Below, piece by piece: positions 8,356-17,528 of a stretch of DNA of 45,849 nucleotides. The DNA lies in NCBI GenBank assembly GCA_900299185.1, contig OMIV01000038.1, positions 1 to 45,849 of the forward strand, given 5' to 3'. Position numbers and translations under genes: made by a program. The notes beneath the pieces were generated by a model. The model searched no databases. It worked only from the letters and a program-made list of their open reading frames with translations, and was not told the origin of the DNA. How positions within the stretch are numbered: position 1 is the stretch's first letter; each line of letters begins with the position of its first letter. This DNA is from Planctomycetaceae bacterium. GTDB lineage: Bacteria > Planctomycetota > Planctomycetia > Planctomycetales > Planctomycetaceae.

Positions 8356-9435
8356 ATGAGCTTGTTTCGACCTGCTATCGATCGCATCGATGGCTACATG
8401 CCTGGAGAGCAACCGCAAGACGCCGGCTGGGTCAAACTTAACACCAACGAGAATCCGTATCCGCCGTCTCCCAACGTTGTCGCTGCGCTGCAAGCTGCTT
8501 GCTCAGATCGACTGAATCTGTATCCCGATCCGCTGGGGACACGCTTTCGAGAAGCCGCAGCCAAGCTCTTTGGTGTTGATAAGGAATGGATACTTCCGGC
8601 CAATGGCAGTGATGAAAACCTAACGATCATCACCCGCTCATTTGCCGATGGCGGTGACCTCGTCGCGTTCCCGTATCCGAGCTACATCCTTTACGAGACG
8701 CTCGCTGACATTCAGGGCACGCGACACATGCGATTGCCGTTGGAGCCTGATTGGTCTTGGAACTTCAGCCGCATTCGGCCTTTCATCGAGAACGTCAAGA
8801 TTCTGTTTGTGCCCAATCCCAATTCGCCTTCAGGCAACAAATGGAGTGACCACGACATTCTCAAGCTTGTTCCACCGCGCGGAGTGTTGGTGTTGGATGA
8901 AGCTTATGGAGACTTCGCCGACAAACCGCATAAGGCAGAACTCTTACATACCGAGCCCGGCAAGCGGATCATCATCACGCGGACTTTCAGCAAGTCTTAT
9001 AGCCTGGCAGGCATTCGGTTCGGATTCTCGATCGCTCATCCTGATTTGATCGCGGGCATGCGGAAGGTCAAAGACAGTTACAACTGCGACCGTCTGTCGC
9101 TGGTTGCTGCCACTGCGGCGATCGAGGATCAAGCTTGGATGCAGGCCAACGCGGACCGCATTCGCGCAACACGCCAATGGCTGACGAATGACCTCAGGCA
9201 GCTCGGATTTGCCGTGGTCGACAGCCAAACGAACTTCGTGTGGTGTACCCATTCGGCGAAGACGCACCAGTCGATTTACGAAGCACTAAAGGCTCGCAAG
9301 ATCCTGGTTCGCTTCATGAAGTTCCCAGGTGTTGAACAGCCAGATGGCAAGTTGTTCGATGGCATCCGTATCACGATCGGGACTGACGATGAATGTCGGC
9401 AGTTGATCGTCGCTCTCAAGGACGTGTTGGCCTGA
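8356..9435 (+). CDS. hisC: Histidinol-phosphate aminotransferase
   Basis: A PLP-dependent class I/II aminotransferase of 359 residues that converts imidazole acetol phosphate to histidinol phosphate, using glutamate, in histidine biosynthesis. Landmarks: KLNTNENPYPPSP (27-39), PANGSDENL (81-89), PNPNSPSG (153-160), DEAYGDF (181-187) and the Schiff-base lysine K213 in TRTFSKSYSLAGIRFG. The length and motif order match HisC rather than aspartate aminotransferase, although a role with other aromatic substrates cannot be excluded. The ribosome site is weak (GAAAG). It starts a plus-strand run with holB 63 bases downstream; no other his gene is in view. Confidence 0.88.
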   Translation: MSLFRPAIDRIDGYMPGEQPQDAGWVKLNTNENPYPPSPNVVAALQAACSDRLNLYPDPLGTRFREAAAKLFGVDKEWILPANGSDENLTIITRSFADGGDLVAFPYPSYILYETLADIQGTRHMRLPLEPDWSWNFSRIRPFIENVKILFVPNPNSPSGNKWSDHDILKLVPPRGVLVLDEAYGDFADKPHKAELLHTEPGKRIIITRTFSKSYSLAGIRFGFSIAHPDLIAGMRKVKDSYNCDRLSLVAATAAIEDQAWMQANADRIRATRQWLTNDLRQLGFAVVDSQTNFVWCTHSAKTHQSIYEALKARKILVRFMKFPGVEQPDGKLFDGIRITIGTDDECRQLIVALKDVLA

Positions 9436-9498
9436 CGCTGACCGTTGGAGTCAATTCGACAAAAGTCTGATGGCCCGCGTCTCTTTAAGGCTTTGCTC

Positions 9499-10572
9499 AT
9501 GAACTGGTCTTCGATCCGAGGTCACTCCGAACAAGTGCAGATGCTGCGTCGTTCGCTGGCTCGCGGTCGACTAGCGCATGCGTACTTGTTTGCTGGACCG
9601 CCGGGGATTGGTAAGTCGAAGTTTGCTCGTGTCTTTGCGCAAGCTTTGTTTTGCGAACGCCATCACGAAGCTGAACTCGAGATGTGCGACGAATGTCATT
9701 GCTGCCGCGAGATGAACGCGAATTCGCATCCCGACTACTTTCACATTCGTAAGCCCGAGGACAAGGCGGAGATCTCGGTTGATCGATTCATTGGAGTGCC
9801 TGAAAAGCGACCGCGAGATGGTTTGATTTACGACCTCTCGCTCAAGCCGATGGAAGCGCGGCGTCGTATCGCGTTGATTAATGATGCAAACTTCATGAAC
9901 GACGAAGGTGCGAACGCGATGCTCAAGACACTTGAAGAGCCACCTCCGCAATCGGTGCTGATCCTGATTGCGGAGAAACTCGACGCTGTCTTGCCAACGA
10001 TTCGATCGCGTTGCCAGCTCTTAAGATTCTCGGCACTCAGTCAGCAGGATGTCGCGGAGCTGCTCATTGAGAACGAGATGGCGAGCAATCCAGAAGAAGC
10101 TACGGAAGTCGCTTCAATGAGTGAGGGGAGCTTGCAGGTCGCCGCGCAATTGCTGAAGCCGGAACTCAGGCAACTTCGCGATCAGTTGTCGAAGTACCTC
10201 TCGTCTGCCGACATGAACCCCATTGCTGCGTCGAAGACGATGTTGGAAGGCATTGATGCTTCTGCGAACGAAGCTGCTGAAAACCGTCGCAATGTGGGCT
10301 GGCTCATTCGCTTTGCTCAGGAGTTTTATCGGCAAGCAACGTTGCTCATTGCGAACCCGAATGGACTCGTAAACCCGTCGCTCGAAGTCCGAAGTTTTGC
10401 TGAGCGGCAGCGGAAGCTTGGCACGATTGGGCTCGAACGAACGCTCGAACTTTTTGATCGAGTGCTCGAAGCTGAAAAGCACATCAGCATGAATATCGCC
10501 CCGGCTCGTACCATCGACAGCCTGTTTGATGACCTCGCTCGATTGGGCCGTCGAAAGGTTTCAACACCGTAG
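9499..10572 (+). CDS. holB: DNA polymerase III delta' subunit
   Basis: An AAA+ clamp-loader subunit of 357 residues that helps load the sliding clamp at replication forks. The N-terminal module has Walker A GPPGIGKS (33-40), a zinc module with C52, C63, C66 and C69 (CDECHCC), and the SRC motif (IRSRC) near residue 170 that supplies the arginine finger. LINDANFMNDEGANAMLKTLEEPP is typical of delta'. The C-terminal 150 residues are helical, as in the family. The ATG at 9499 is chosen because TAAGG lies eight bases upstream and homology starts there; an upstream in-frame start adds 18 unrelated residues. The following gene begins 15 bases after its stop, so they are probably cotranscribed. Confidence 0.9.
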   Translation: MNWSSIRGHSEQVQMLRRSLARGRLAHAYLFAGPPGIGKSKFARVFAQALFCERHHEAELEMCDECHCCREMNANSHPDYFHIRKPEDKAEISVDRFIGVPEKRPRDGLIYDLSLKPMEARRRIALINDANFMNDEGANAMLKTLEEPPPQSVLILIAEKLDAVLPTIRSRCQLLRFSALSQQDVAELLIENEMASNPEEATEVASMSEGSLQVAAQLLKPELRQLRDQLSKYLSSADMNPIAASKTMLEGIDASANEAAENRRNVGWLIRFAQEFYRQATLLIANPNGLVNPSLEVRSFAERQRKLGTIGLERTLELFDRVLEAEKHISMNIAPARTIDSLFDDLARLGRRKVSTP

Positions 10573-10587
10573 CAACAGGAGATCTTC

Positions 10588-13500
10588 ATGCGACCGGAGC
10601 ACAGTCGTGCCCTCTCTCAAAGTACGGGCATCGCTCGCGCGAAGATGTACCTGAAGCAGGATCTTGGCTGGTTGGCGGGATTCCCGATTGCTCAATCTGC
10701 GGGACGAATTGAATGGATGCTTGCTCCTCGTGTGGGGCACTCGGCTGATGTGGCAATCACGATTGATCGTGAGCGACTAAGCCGTGCTCATTTCACTCTG
10801 GCGAAGCTTGTCGGGCGATTTCCCAAAGCCATGCCGAAACTGGTTGGCAATGTTGCGGCGTGGGAGCAGCGCGTTAACACGCTGTTGAATGCCATCAAGT
10901 CGGCCGTGCATTCAGGTGTAGAGATAGGGGGCTGTTACAACTCGTTGTTCGATGCTGCTCGCGACGAAGAGCTCAAACTTGTTCGTGAGATCGTTCGGAA
11001 GTGGCCGACTCTCAAACCTTGTGTCGATGCCGTCTTGTGGTCGACGGTGGTTGAATGCGAATTGCGACCGGAGTTCCTTGGTTGGCTGGCTGCGAATGCT
11101 GACTGGCTAACGAACTTTCTGACGTCGACTTCCACAGACGCCAGCGTTTGGACTGTTCTACTGTTGGCAGATCTGGCTCGATCCGATGGCGTCGAGAGTT
11201 TGAAGTGCTTCCGTTCGATACTTGGTGAGCCGCTGTCGTTTTTATTACCTACTCATGGCTTCTATGAGTACGTTGTTAAAACTGCTCAATCCATTGGACG
11301 AAACAATGACCGTAGCCGATGGCCAACGTTGCCGGCTCGTCCATCTCCGAAGATTGCTCAAGTCGCGTTGGACTTCTTGAGCTGGTTAGGACCATTGCCA
11401 ACGCCGCGACGGCGAAGAACCGTTGAACTGCTCAATGAGACGTTGGCGACGGATCGCATTGTTGGGTGGGCAATCAAGTGGAACGAATTTGATCAACGTG
11501 TTGGCCGAGAGTTGCGGCGTATCCAAAACTTGCCTGAGAAGACGTGGGCAATCAAATATCGAGTCGAGGCGAAGCGAGTCGGGCAAGAGCTTGAGCTTCA
11601 ATGTGAATCACTCGGTGTCGGCGTGTCGGCTGAATTGGTCTTTAATGTCGTCAAGGATCTCTCGGCGGATGATCATTGTTCTGTGTCGCAATTGTTACTG
11701 CGATGTTTGCGACTGTTGCCTGGCATGGATTCGATGATCCCGACCACTTCAAGCGGGAAACCGGAGTTCCGCTGCGAGCAGTTGCGGGTTGGTTTGCTCT
11801 GCGAGATGAAGCGGCTCTTACAGCGGGCTGAGGATGGTCGTTGGGCATCGACTTTCTTGTCCGCGTTTGAGCGTCATCTACGCGACGCTGCGGGCGATAT
11901 GAATGCGCTGATTCCCTGGATGAGAAATGCTTCAACTCATCGAGTCTTGGTGCAGCCAAGCTGGTGGCAGTCTCCGTGGCTTGTTGTGCTTTACGAAGAG
12001 GAAGAGCCAAGACTCTTGCCCAAGTGCCTCAACGCGATGTTAGAGCTTAGGTTGGAGTCGGCTGAAAATGAGAAGCATGTCGAACGCATTCAGCAACTCG
12101 TTGTGGCGACTCGCGATTCAGCCATAGCCGTGACCTACTTTCGCGAGTTGGTGAAGGATGGGCTTATCGAGTTTGACGACCTTTCATTCATTAGGCTTGT
12201 CACACGACTGGTTACTGCCGACGTCGGCTTTGTGCCGCTCATTCGTTCGTTTGAAAAACTCGGACATCAGCGCTGGGAGCTGCGAAGTGGCATCAAGCAT
12301 GTGTTGGCCCTGCAGGCTTACTTTCAGAAATTGGGGAGACCAAGTCTTGTGGGTCGTCTGGTGGCTCGCGGGCAGGTCAAAGAGGTCTTTCAGGCTGCCG
12401 CATTCGTCGATGTTGCGATCAAACTTGGGTTAGGGACTACGTATGCCGCGACCCCGACAATACCCGTAGAGCAAACTTCTTGGGCGGATTGGTACCCTGA
12501 GTCGTTGCGGACCCTCGTGATTGAACTAGGAGGTGCCGACGGCGTGAATGTTCGACGCGTCGACAGTCTTATCGGGCAGTGGTGGCCATCACGATTGAAG
12601 CTTGAGCGAGAGCTCAACTGCGTTGCCGAACGTCTCCACAACGATTCTGCGAATTCATCACTTGTTCGACGATTTGAGAATCTGCAGCAGCGGCTTCGTA
12701 ATCCTCAGCCGTTGCCAGTGGCTCGATTGACGAAGCTTCGTGAAGAACTCACTGCTGCGATTGAGCGGCAATTATTCGAGACATCGATGTGGGTGACGAA
12801 GCAAGAACTCGCATGGGAGCTGTTTGGATGCCCTCGAGGATTGCTGGATGGTGAACTTTCCGAATACCCAGAGTTCGTGGATCAAGTGCTGGGATCAAAA
12901 CCCTATTCGGAACTCATTCGCGGAATCATCGGGCTAAATGCGCCGTATCGAGATTTGGCAATTAGACTCTTGAATCGATCATGGCGTCAGACTCCGTGGG
13001 ATCTGGCCGCTGAGCAACCGAATCGAGCTTTCATTGAAAGGATGCGTCAACGCGGGCTTCGAATGGATGCGTGGATTAATGACGCTCGTCATTCGGTCGT
13101 GACGGGAAAGCATGGCAAGAAGTTCTCTTTGGCGTTTGAGTCGGATGGCGTCGAACTCTTGTTAATGGGCTACCACTTCGGGACATGCTTAAGCCCTGAT
13201 GGCATCAATTTCTTTTCAGCGGTCGTCAACGCCGTCGACATCAACAAGCGAGTGTTGTTTGCACGAAATGCAAACGAGAAAGTTGTCGGGCGATGCCTCT
13301 TCGCAATCGGTGATGGAGGCACGCTCTTGACCTTTCACGCCTACTGTCACGATGAAGGATTGGATTTCCAACGGAACGTCGCTCGCATCGCCCAAGAATT
13401 GGCCGACGAGCTTGGCACGGTTGTCTCGAAGAGTGATCGAGTATCACCGCTGATGACTCCGGATTGGTATGACGACGGAGCTATGGACTACGGCGTCACA

Positions 13501-14022
13501 ATCGATGGCCAAGAAAGTTCTCTACGGCACGTCCTTAAGACGATTTCGCCGGGCGGTTTGATCGAACTCATCGAGCATGCCTTTGGACCGACTCTGCCGA
13601 TGGTGACTCGAATCTCAATCACTGTCGGCCTTGATGAATTCAAGACGAGGCCCGAACTACTGCCTCCATTGCTCCCATTGTTGAAGCTGCAGGCGAAGAG
13701 TTTGCCGACTGACGCTCAGATGAATGTTGCAGCGTGCGCGGATCGCGCCGGGCAGCATGAATTGGCGGGACGCATCTTGGAGCAGTACGCATTTGACTGG
13801 CTTATCAAGTGCCCGTGTTTGTGTTGCTTCCCACAAAGAGAACAATTGCGACTTCTCAGCAAGTATCGTCCCTCGGTCGCTCTGCGAGTCATTCGTCACA
13901 CGCGACGTCGAAGCGTTCGGAGCGATTTGGAAGAGTACGACGAATCGAGACGTGAGCTGCTGGCTGAGATTCACGAGTCTCTTGGTCGTTCTCAACTCGC
14001 TGCTCAATTGCGGCGTCGCTGA
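10588..14022 (+). CDS. Large hypothetical protein (1144 aa), unknown function
   Basis: I do not recognise the protein as a whole. It has no signal peptide or membrane helix, so it is probably cytoplasmic. Residues 1-830 are largely helical and rich in Leu, Arg and Trp, suggestive of a degenerate solenoid. The best-defined part is about 835-960: SLAFESDGVELLLMGYHFG, then TCLSPDG, NAVDINKRVLFARN and VVGRCLFAI. This block looks like a compact domain found at the C-terminus of large uncharacterised bacterial proteins, loosely reminiscent of PcfJ-like domains. A final helical region contains CPCLCC, a possible metal or disulfide site. AGGAGA stands five bases before the ATG. The gap to holB is 15 bases, so it belongs to the hisC-holB run. 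Confidence 0.8.
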   Translation: MRPEHSRALSQSTGIARAKMYLKQDLGWLAGFPIAQSAGRIEWMLAPRVGHSADVAITIDRERLSRAHFTLAKLVGRFPKAMPKLVGNVAAWEQRVNTLLNAIKSAVHSGVEIGGCYNSLFDAARDEELKLVREIVRKWPTLKPCVDAVLWSTVVECELRPEFLGWLAANADWLTNFLTSTSTDASVWTVLLLADLARSDGVESLKCFRSILGEPLSFLLPTHGFYEYVVKTAQSIGRNNDRSRWPTLPARPSPKIAQVALDFLSWLGPLPTPRRRRTVELLNETLATDRIVGWAIKWNEFDQRVGRELRRIQNLPEKTWAIKYRVEAKRVGQELELQCESLGVGVSAELVFNVVKDLSADDHCSVSQLLLRCLRLLPGMDSMIPTTSSGKPEFRCEQLRVGLLCEMKRLLQRAEDGRWASTFLSAFERHLRDAAGDMNALIPWMRNASTHRVLVQPSWWQSPWLVVLYEEEEPRLLPKCLNAMLELRLESAENEKHVERIQQLVVATRDSAIAVTYFRELVKDGLIEFDDLSFIRLVTRLVTADVGFVPLIRSFEKLGHQRWELRSGIKHVLALQAYFQKLGRPSLVGRLVARGQVKEVFQAAAFVDVAIKLGLGTTYAATPTIPVEQTSWADWYPESLRTLVIELGGADGVNVRRVDSLIGQWWPSRLKLERELNCVAERLHNDSANSSLVRRFENLQQRLRNPQPLPVARLTKLREELTAAIERQLFETSMWVTKQELAWELFGCPRGLLDGELSEYPEFVDQVLGSKPYSELIRGIIGLNAPYRDLAIRLLNRSWRQTPWDLAAEQPNRAFIERMRQRGLRMDAWINDARHSVVTGKHGKKFSLAFESDGVELLLMGYHFGTCLSPDGINFFSAVVNAVDINKRVLFARNANEKVVGRCLFAIGDGGTLLTFHAYCHDEGLDFQRNVARIAQELADELGTVVSKSDRVSPLMTPDWYDDGAMDYGVTIDGQESSLRHVLKTISPGGLIELIEHAFGPTLPMVTRISITVGLDEFKTRPELLPPLLPLLKLQAKSLPTDAQMNVAACADRAGQHELAGRILEQYAFDWLIKCPCLCCFPQREQLRLLSKYRPSVALRVIRHTRRRSVRSDLEEYDESRRELLAEIHESLGRSQLAAQLRRR

Positions 14023-14349
14023 AACAGGCTAATGATGTGTAATAAATATTTCTTTATTCCAAAAGCGGTAGAGTGAATGTCTTCGAAAGAGTCTTCGAAT
14101 ATTGAACGATTCTTCTGATGAAAGAATGGATGCTCTGTGTCTCGGTAGCTCGTTATTGAGGTTATCAACCAGGTCGATCATGCGGATCAACGAGCTTCGA
14201 ATTCGTTGAACTCATCAACTTGTAAAGACACTGAAACACTAGCTCAGAACTCTCTGACATCCACGCATCAACGTCCTTGATGGGCCTATCATCCATCGTT
14301 AGTTTCCCTGCCTTCCTTGCTTCTCGGCACCTTTTCGAAAGGGTCATGC
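14023..14349. other. AT-rich intergenic region upstream of the exbB operon
   Basis: A 327-base gap, locally AT-rich (AATAAATATTTCTTTATT near 14040). It probably contains the promoter of the exbB operon, but I cannot place -35/-10 elements with confidence and see no hairpin strong enough to call a terminator for the preceding gene. Confidence 0.4.
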
Positions 14350-15258
14350 ATGTTGGCTTCGGGCGTTGTGGCTAGGCGAGGCGTTCTGTGCCTGCTGTTG
14401 AGTCTGGTGGTCTTGATTGGCGGAACGTGGCTGCAACCCATGCTGGGTTACGCCCAAGAAGAAGGTGGTGGCGAAGCTGCTCCTGCTGCAGCCGAACCGG
14501 CAGCCGCAGCTGCTCCCGCTGAAGGTGGTGGAGGGCATGGCGGACACGGCAACAATCAAGGCTTCGGCGCCCAGTTGATGTGGGTTATCAAGACGTCGGG
14601 CTTGATTGGTTTGTTCCTCTTCGTCCTCTCGACCTACTTCGTCGCTGTGGTAGTGAAGCTCTTCTTCGAGCTGCGTCCCGAAGTTGCTGTTCCGCCTGCG
14701 TTGACGGCTCAGTGCGATGACTTGATGGGCAAGAAGGACTTCATGGGACTCTTCAATCTCGTGAAGACCGAGCCCTCGTTCTTCAGCCGCTTGCTGACGA
14801 CCGGCATCAATGAACTGCCTAACGGCCTCTCCGAAGCTCGTGAGTCGATGGAAGGTGTTGGCGAGTCGGTGATCGCTGACATGGAAAAACGCATCAGCAT
14901 CCTCGCCGTTATGGGTTCGGTCGGACCGATGATTGGTTTGCTCGGCACCCTGAAGGGCATGATCGCGAGCTTCTCGGTCATCGCCATGAGCGACCAAGCG
15001 ATTAAGGCCAGTGAAGTTGCCGAAGGTATTTCGGAAGCTCTCTTGCTGACGTTCGAAGGCGTTATCTTGGCTGTGCCCGCCATCTTCTTCTTCTCATTCT
15101 TCAAGGGCAAAGTGTCGACGATCTCGATCAACACTCTGCTGAAGGCTGACGATTACCTGCGTCACTTCGCGCACGCTGCTCGTAAGAAGGCTGCGCCTGC
15201 TCCTGCCGGTGCAGCACCGGCGGCTCCAGCAGCCCCGGCAGCACCAAAGCCTCAATAG
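14350..15258 (+). CDS. MotA/TolQ/ExbB proton channel family protein
   Basis: Inner-membrane stator subunit that with ExbD uses the proton gradient to drive a partner protein. The 302-residue product has an N-terminal hydrophobic segment (about 10-34) ending in a signal-like cleavage region, then an Ala/Pro/Gly/His-rich extracytoplasmic stretch to about 75. The ExbB core follows, with helices near 79-106, 182-213 and 228-253. Conserved ExbB features are GPMIGLLGTLKGMI (192-205) and EALLLTFEGVILAVPA (229-244). A second Ala/Pro-rich tail ends the protein. ATG 14350 has AAAGGG about six bases upstream. It is the first gene of an operon with two exbD genes, a membrane protein and toroid proteins; no tonB or tolB gene is nearby. 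Confidence 0.9.
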   Translation: MLASGVVARRGVLCLLLSLVVLIGGTWLQPMLGYAQEEGGGEAAPAAAEPAAAAAPAEGGGGHGGHGNNQGFGAQLMWVIKTSGLIGLFLFVLSTYFVAVVVKLFFELRPEVAVPPALTAQCDDLMGKKDFMGLFNLVKTEPSFFSRLLTTGINELPNGLSEARESMEGVGESVIADMEKRISILAVMGSVGPMIGLLGTLKGMIASFSVIAMSDQAIKASEVAEGISEALLLTFEGVILAVPAIFFFSFFKGKVSTISINTLLKADDYLRHFAHAARKKAAPAPAGAAPAAPAAPAAPKPQ

Positions 15259-15362
15259 TTGAATCGTGATGTTTCACGTTTCGTGGAAAGTGCGAAGTAT
15301 CTGCGTTCCGGATGCTTCGCCGGTTGTCTTAACCATCCAGTTCGAGTGAATGAGGCTTAGCA

Positions 15363-15800
15363 ATGTCAGGTTCGGCGGCTGAAGGCGAATGCGATCTCAC
15401 TCCCATGCTCGACATGGTGTTTCAGCTCATCACGTTCTTCATGTTGGTGAGCAACTTTAAGGCGGCAGCGATCGACATGAGTTTGAAGTTGCCGGTCGTT
15501 GGTTCTGCTCGTCCCGTCGAGACCAAAGGTCAAGAAAAGTTCTTGATGCTGAACATCGACAAGGCCGGCGATTTGAAGGTTTACGGCGTCTCGAAGGACA
15601 TCCCCAACTACATCGCGGGCGAGGCGTTCGGTGTTCGCCGTGCCAATCCCGAGTTGGGACCGAAGGATGAGTTGCCTGTCACGGTTGTCATCCGAGCTGA
15701 CCGAGCCACGCCATTTAAGTTGCTCAATGTTGTTATCAAGTCCTGTCAGGATAACGGCTTCTTGAAGTACGCCCTGCGAGCAAAGGACAAAGCCGAATGA
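15363..15800 (+). CDS. Biopolymer transport protein ExbD/TolR (first copy)
   Basis: A 145-residue ExbD/TolR protein with one N-terminal transmembrane helix and a periplasmic domain. The helix (LTPMLDMVFQLITFFMLVS, 12-30) carries D17, the aspartate that in this family takes part in proton transfer. A periplasmic ExbD domain follows, including VTVVIRADRATPFKLLNVVI near 109-128. GAGG lies upstream of the start. Its stop codon overlaps the next start (ATGA), so the two ExbD proteins are translationally coupled and probably form a mixed dimer. Confidence 0.9.
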   Translation: MSGSAAEGECDLTPMLDMVFQLITFFMLVSNFKAAAIDMSLKLPVVGSARPVETKGQEKFLMLNIDKAGDLKVYGVSKDIPNYIAGEAFGVRRANPELGPKDELPVTVVIRADRATPFKLLNVVIKSCQDNGFLKYALRAKDKAE

Positions 15801-16303
15801 GCAGGAAAAAGAAAAAGCATCGTGGCGGCGATGATGTCAAACTGAACTTGGCAGCCATGCTCGATATGGCTTTTCAGCTTCTGACGTTCTTCATCTTCAC
15901 GTTCAAACCGCCGGCCGTTGAAGGCCAGGTGTCTTTGAAGTTACCTCCACCGCAAATCGTTGCGACGCAAAAAGCTGACCAACAAGCCGGTAGCAACAAT
16001 AACAATCAAGCACTAGCTGCCGGTGTTGAAACATTGACGATTACCGTCACTGCGACGCTCGGCGGTTCGATCGACCACATGGCCGTGGGTGATGGTGGAG
16101 TCTCGACCCTTCCGCAATTGGAGCAACGGTTGAAGGTGATTCTTCAGGATCCAGTGAAGCCGTTCGAGCAAGTCATCATTCAAGTGGGACCGCAACTGCG
16201 CTACGAAGCCCTGATGAGCGTCATTGATGTTTGCACCAGGCAAACATTCTCCGATGGTAAGCCGCTGACGAAAATCAGTTTCGTCGAGATTCCTGAGGGT
16301 TGA
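15797..16303 (+). CDS. Biopolymer transport protein ExbD/TolR (second copy)
   Basis: A 168-residue second ExbD-like protein that overlaps the first by four bases. The N-terminus is strongly basic (MSRKKKKHR), placing it inside the cell. The helix LAAMLDMAFQLLTFFIFTF (18-36) keeps the key aspartate D23. The periplasmic part includes SLKLPPPQ and an ExbD-like core, QVIIQVGPQLRYEALMSVID, near 117-136, interrupted by a Gln/Asn-rich segment near 55-65. Two divergent ExbD genes after one ExbB are common in planctomycetes and suggest a stator with a heterodimeric ExbD. Confidence 0.88.
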   Translation: MSRKKKKHRGGDDVKLNLAAMLDMAFQLLTFFIFTFKPPAVEGQVSLKLPPPQIVATQKADQQAGSNNNNQALAAGVETLTITVTATLGGSIDHMAVGDGGVSTLPQLEQRLKVILQDPVKPFEQVIIQVGPQLRYEALMSVIDVCTRQTFSDGKPLTKISFVEIPEG

Positions 16304-16406
16304 GAAACCGGCCCGATGTTCGTTTGAGTGCTGACCTTAAGAGTTCGAAACATCCGATTGACTGAGGTTGAGTTCGATAACCTGGCATGGAGCACGCTGC
16401 ATCCCG

Positions 16407-17528
16407 ATGTCTCGATTCCTCAAACGCCGCCGAGCCAGTGGCTTTCGCACAAGCGACATTTTTCGCTTGATGGCGATGATCGGTTTCTTGTGCGTGTTGG
16501 GCTTGTCGTTCACTCGCTTCCGCGATGCCAAGATGTGGCGTTGGTTGTTCCCACATTCCGTCGCGAGCCAAGGGGCTGAGGCCGACGAGTTGGTTCGTCA
16601 GAAGAATGTGGACCTCCAGAAAAAGCAATTGGGTCGTGGGGTAGCGAACGCTGACGCTCAGCTTGCTCCTGCGACTGTTGACGCAGGTTCGAAGCCCGCC
16701 AGTTCTGAGGACCCGAAGACTGAATCCGTGACAGCCGCAGTGTCGCCTGTGAAGAAGTCTGAACTCGTCGCCGAAGAAGCTGAGTTCTTGAAGCAAGAGC
16801 TAGAACTCGTTGAAGACAAATCGGGCCTCGATGTGCTCGAAATGGGAGCGTATTGGCGCTTGGTTGGATGGTCGAAGGATCAAACGTCCGAGGAGATGGA
16901 TCAGCGGGCGCGACGGGACATTCAATTCACCCACCTTTGGGAACGTCCTGCGAAGTACCGCGGTCAGCTGGTGCGGCTCAATTTGCGACTGGTTCGGACA
17001 GTTCGATACGAAGCAGAGAAGAACCGGCTTGGCGTTGATTGGTTGTATGAGGGCTGGGGCACGACCACGGACTCTGGTTCTAATCCTTATGTGGTCGTGT
17101 TTGCGGATTGGCCCAAGGGGTTGCCTCTCGGCGAAAGTCTTGAAGAAGACGTCACCGTGGATGCGTACTTCTTGAAGCTATTTAAGTACAACTCACGAGA
17201 CGGTAAGGCTCGGTCGGCACCACTCTTGATTGGTCGATTGAATTGGCATCGAACTCCTGCGAATGGCGGTGAGAATTCGACGAACATAATGTGGAGCGGC
17301 CTCGTTATCGTCTGCGGCGCGGTCATTGTGGGACTGGGTATCTGGGTCTTCCGATTCACGGTAGGGCCACCTAAGCTGGCTGCTCTGTCCCCAGTACTGA
17401 CAGATGAAGGCAAAGTTGACGATTGGTTGTCCGGAACAACGGCAACTTCAGAAGCTTACGAATGGGAATCATCACCGGCTCCTGCACATCAGGAGTCGGA
17501 ACCTTATCAGCGGAGTGAGCACTCATGA
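16407..17528 (+). CDS. Two-helix membrane protein of the ExbBD operon, unknown function
   Basis: A 373-residue protein I cannot assign. It begins with a basic segment (SRFLKRRRASGFRTSD), has a transmembrane helix near 18-36, a roughly 250-residue domain that should lie in the periplasm (including a helical Glu-rich part near 115-145 and a globular part with KYRGQLVRLNLRLVRTVRY near 187-205), a second helix near 292-318, and a short acidic cytoplasmic tail. Its stop overlaps the ATG of the toroid gene by four bases, so the two are probably made in fixed ratio. A start at TTG 16368 is possible, but ATG 16407 gives a cleaner membrane topology. From context it may be a scaffold linking stator and toroid proteins; this is inference. 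Confidence 0.75.
   Translation: MSRFLKRRRASGFRTSDIFRLMAMIGFLCVLGLSFTRFRDAKMWRWLFPHSVASQGAEADELVRQKNVDLQKKQLGRGVANADAQLAPATVDAGSKPASSEDPKTESVTAAVSPVKKSELVAEEAEFLKQELELVEDKSGLDVLEMGAYWRLVGWSKDQTSEEMDQRARRDIQFTHLWERPAKYRGQLVRLNLRLVRTVRYEAEKNRLGVDWLYEGWGTTTDSGSNPYVVVFADWPKGLPLGESLEEDVTVDAYFLKLFKYNSRDGKARSAPLLIGRLNWHRTPANGGENSTNIMWSGLVIVCGAVIVGLGIWVFRFTVGPPKLAALSPVLTDEGKVDDWLSGTTATSEAYEWESSPAPAHQESEPYQRSEHS

Noticed and set aside
13657-14007. Minus-strand ORF opposite the end of the 1144-residue gene
   Set aside because: Antisense shadow; the plus strand has a continuous frame with good ribosome site and consistent composition.
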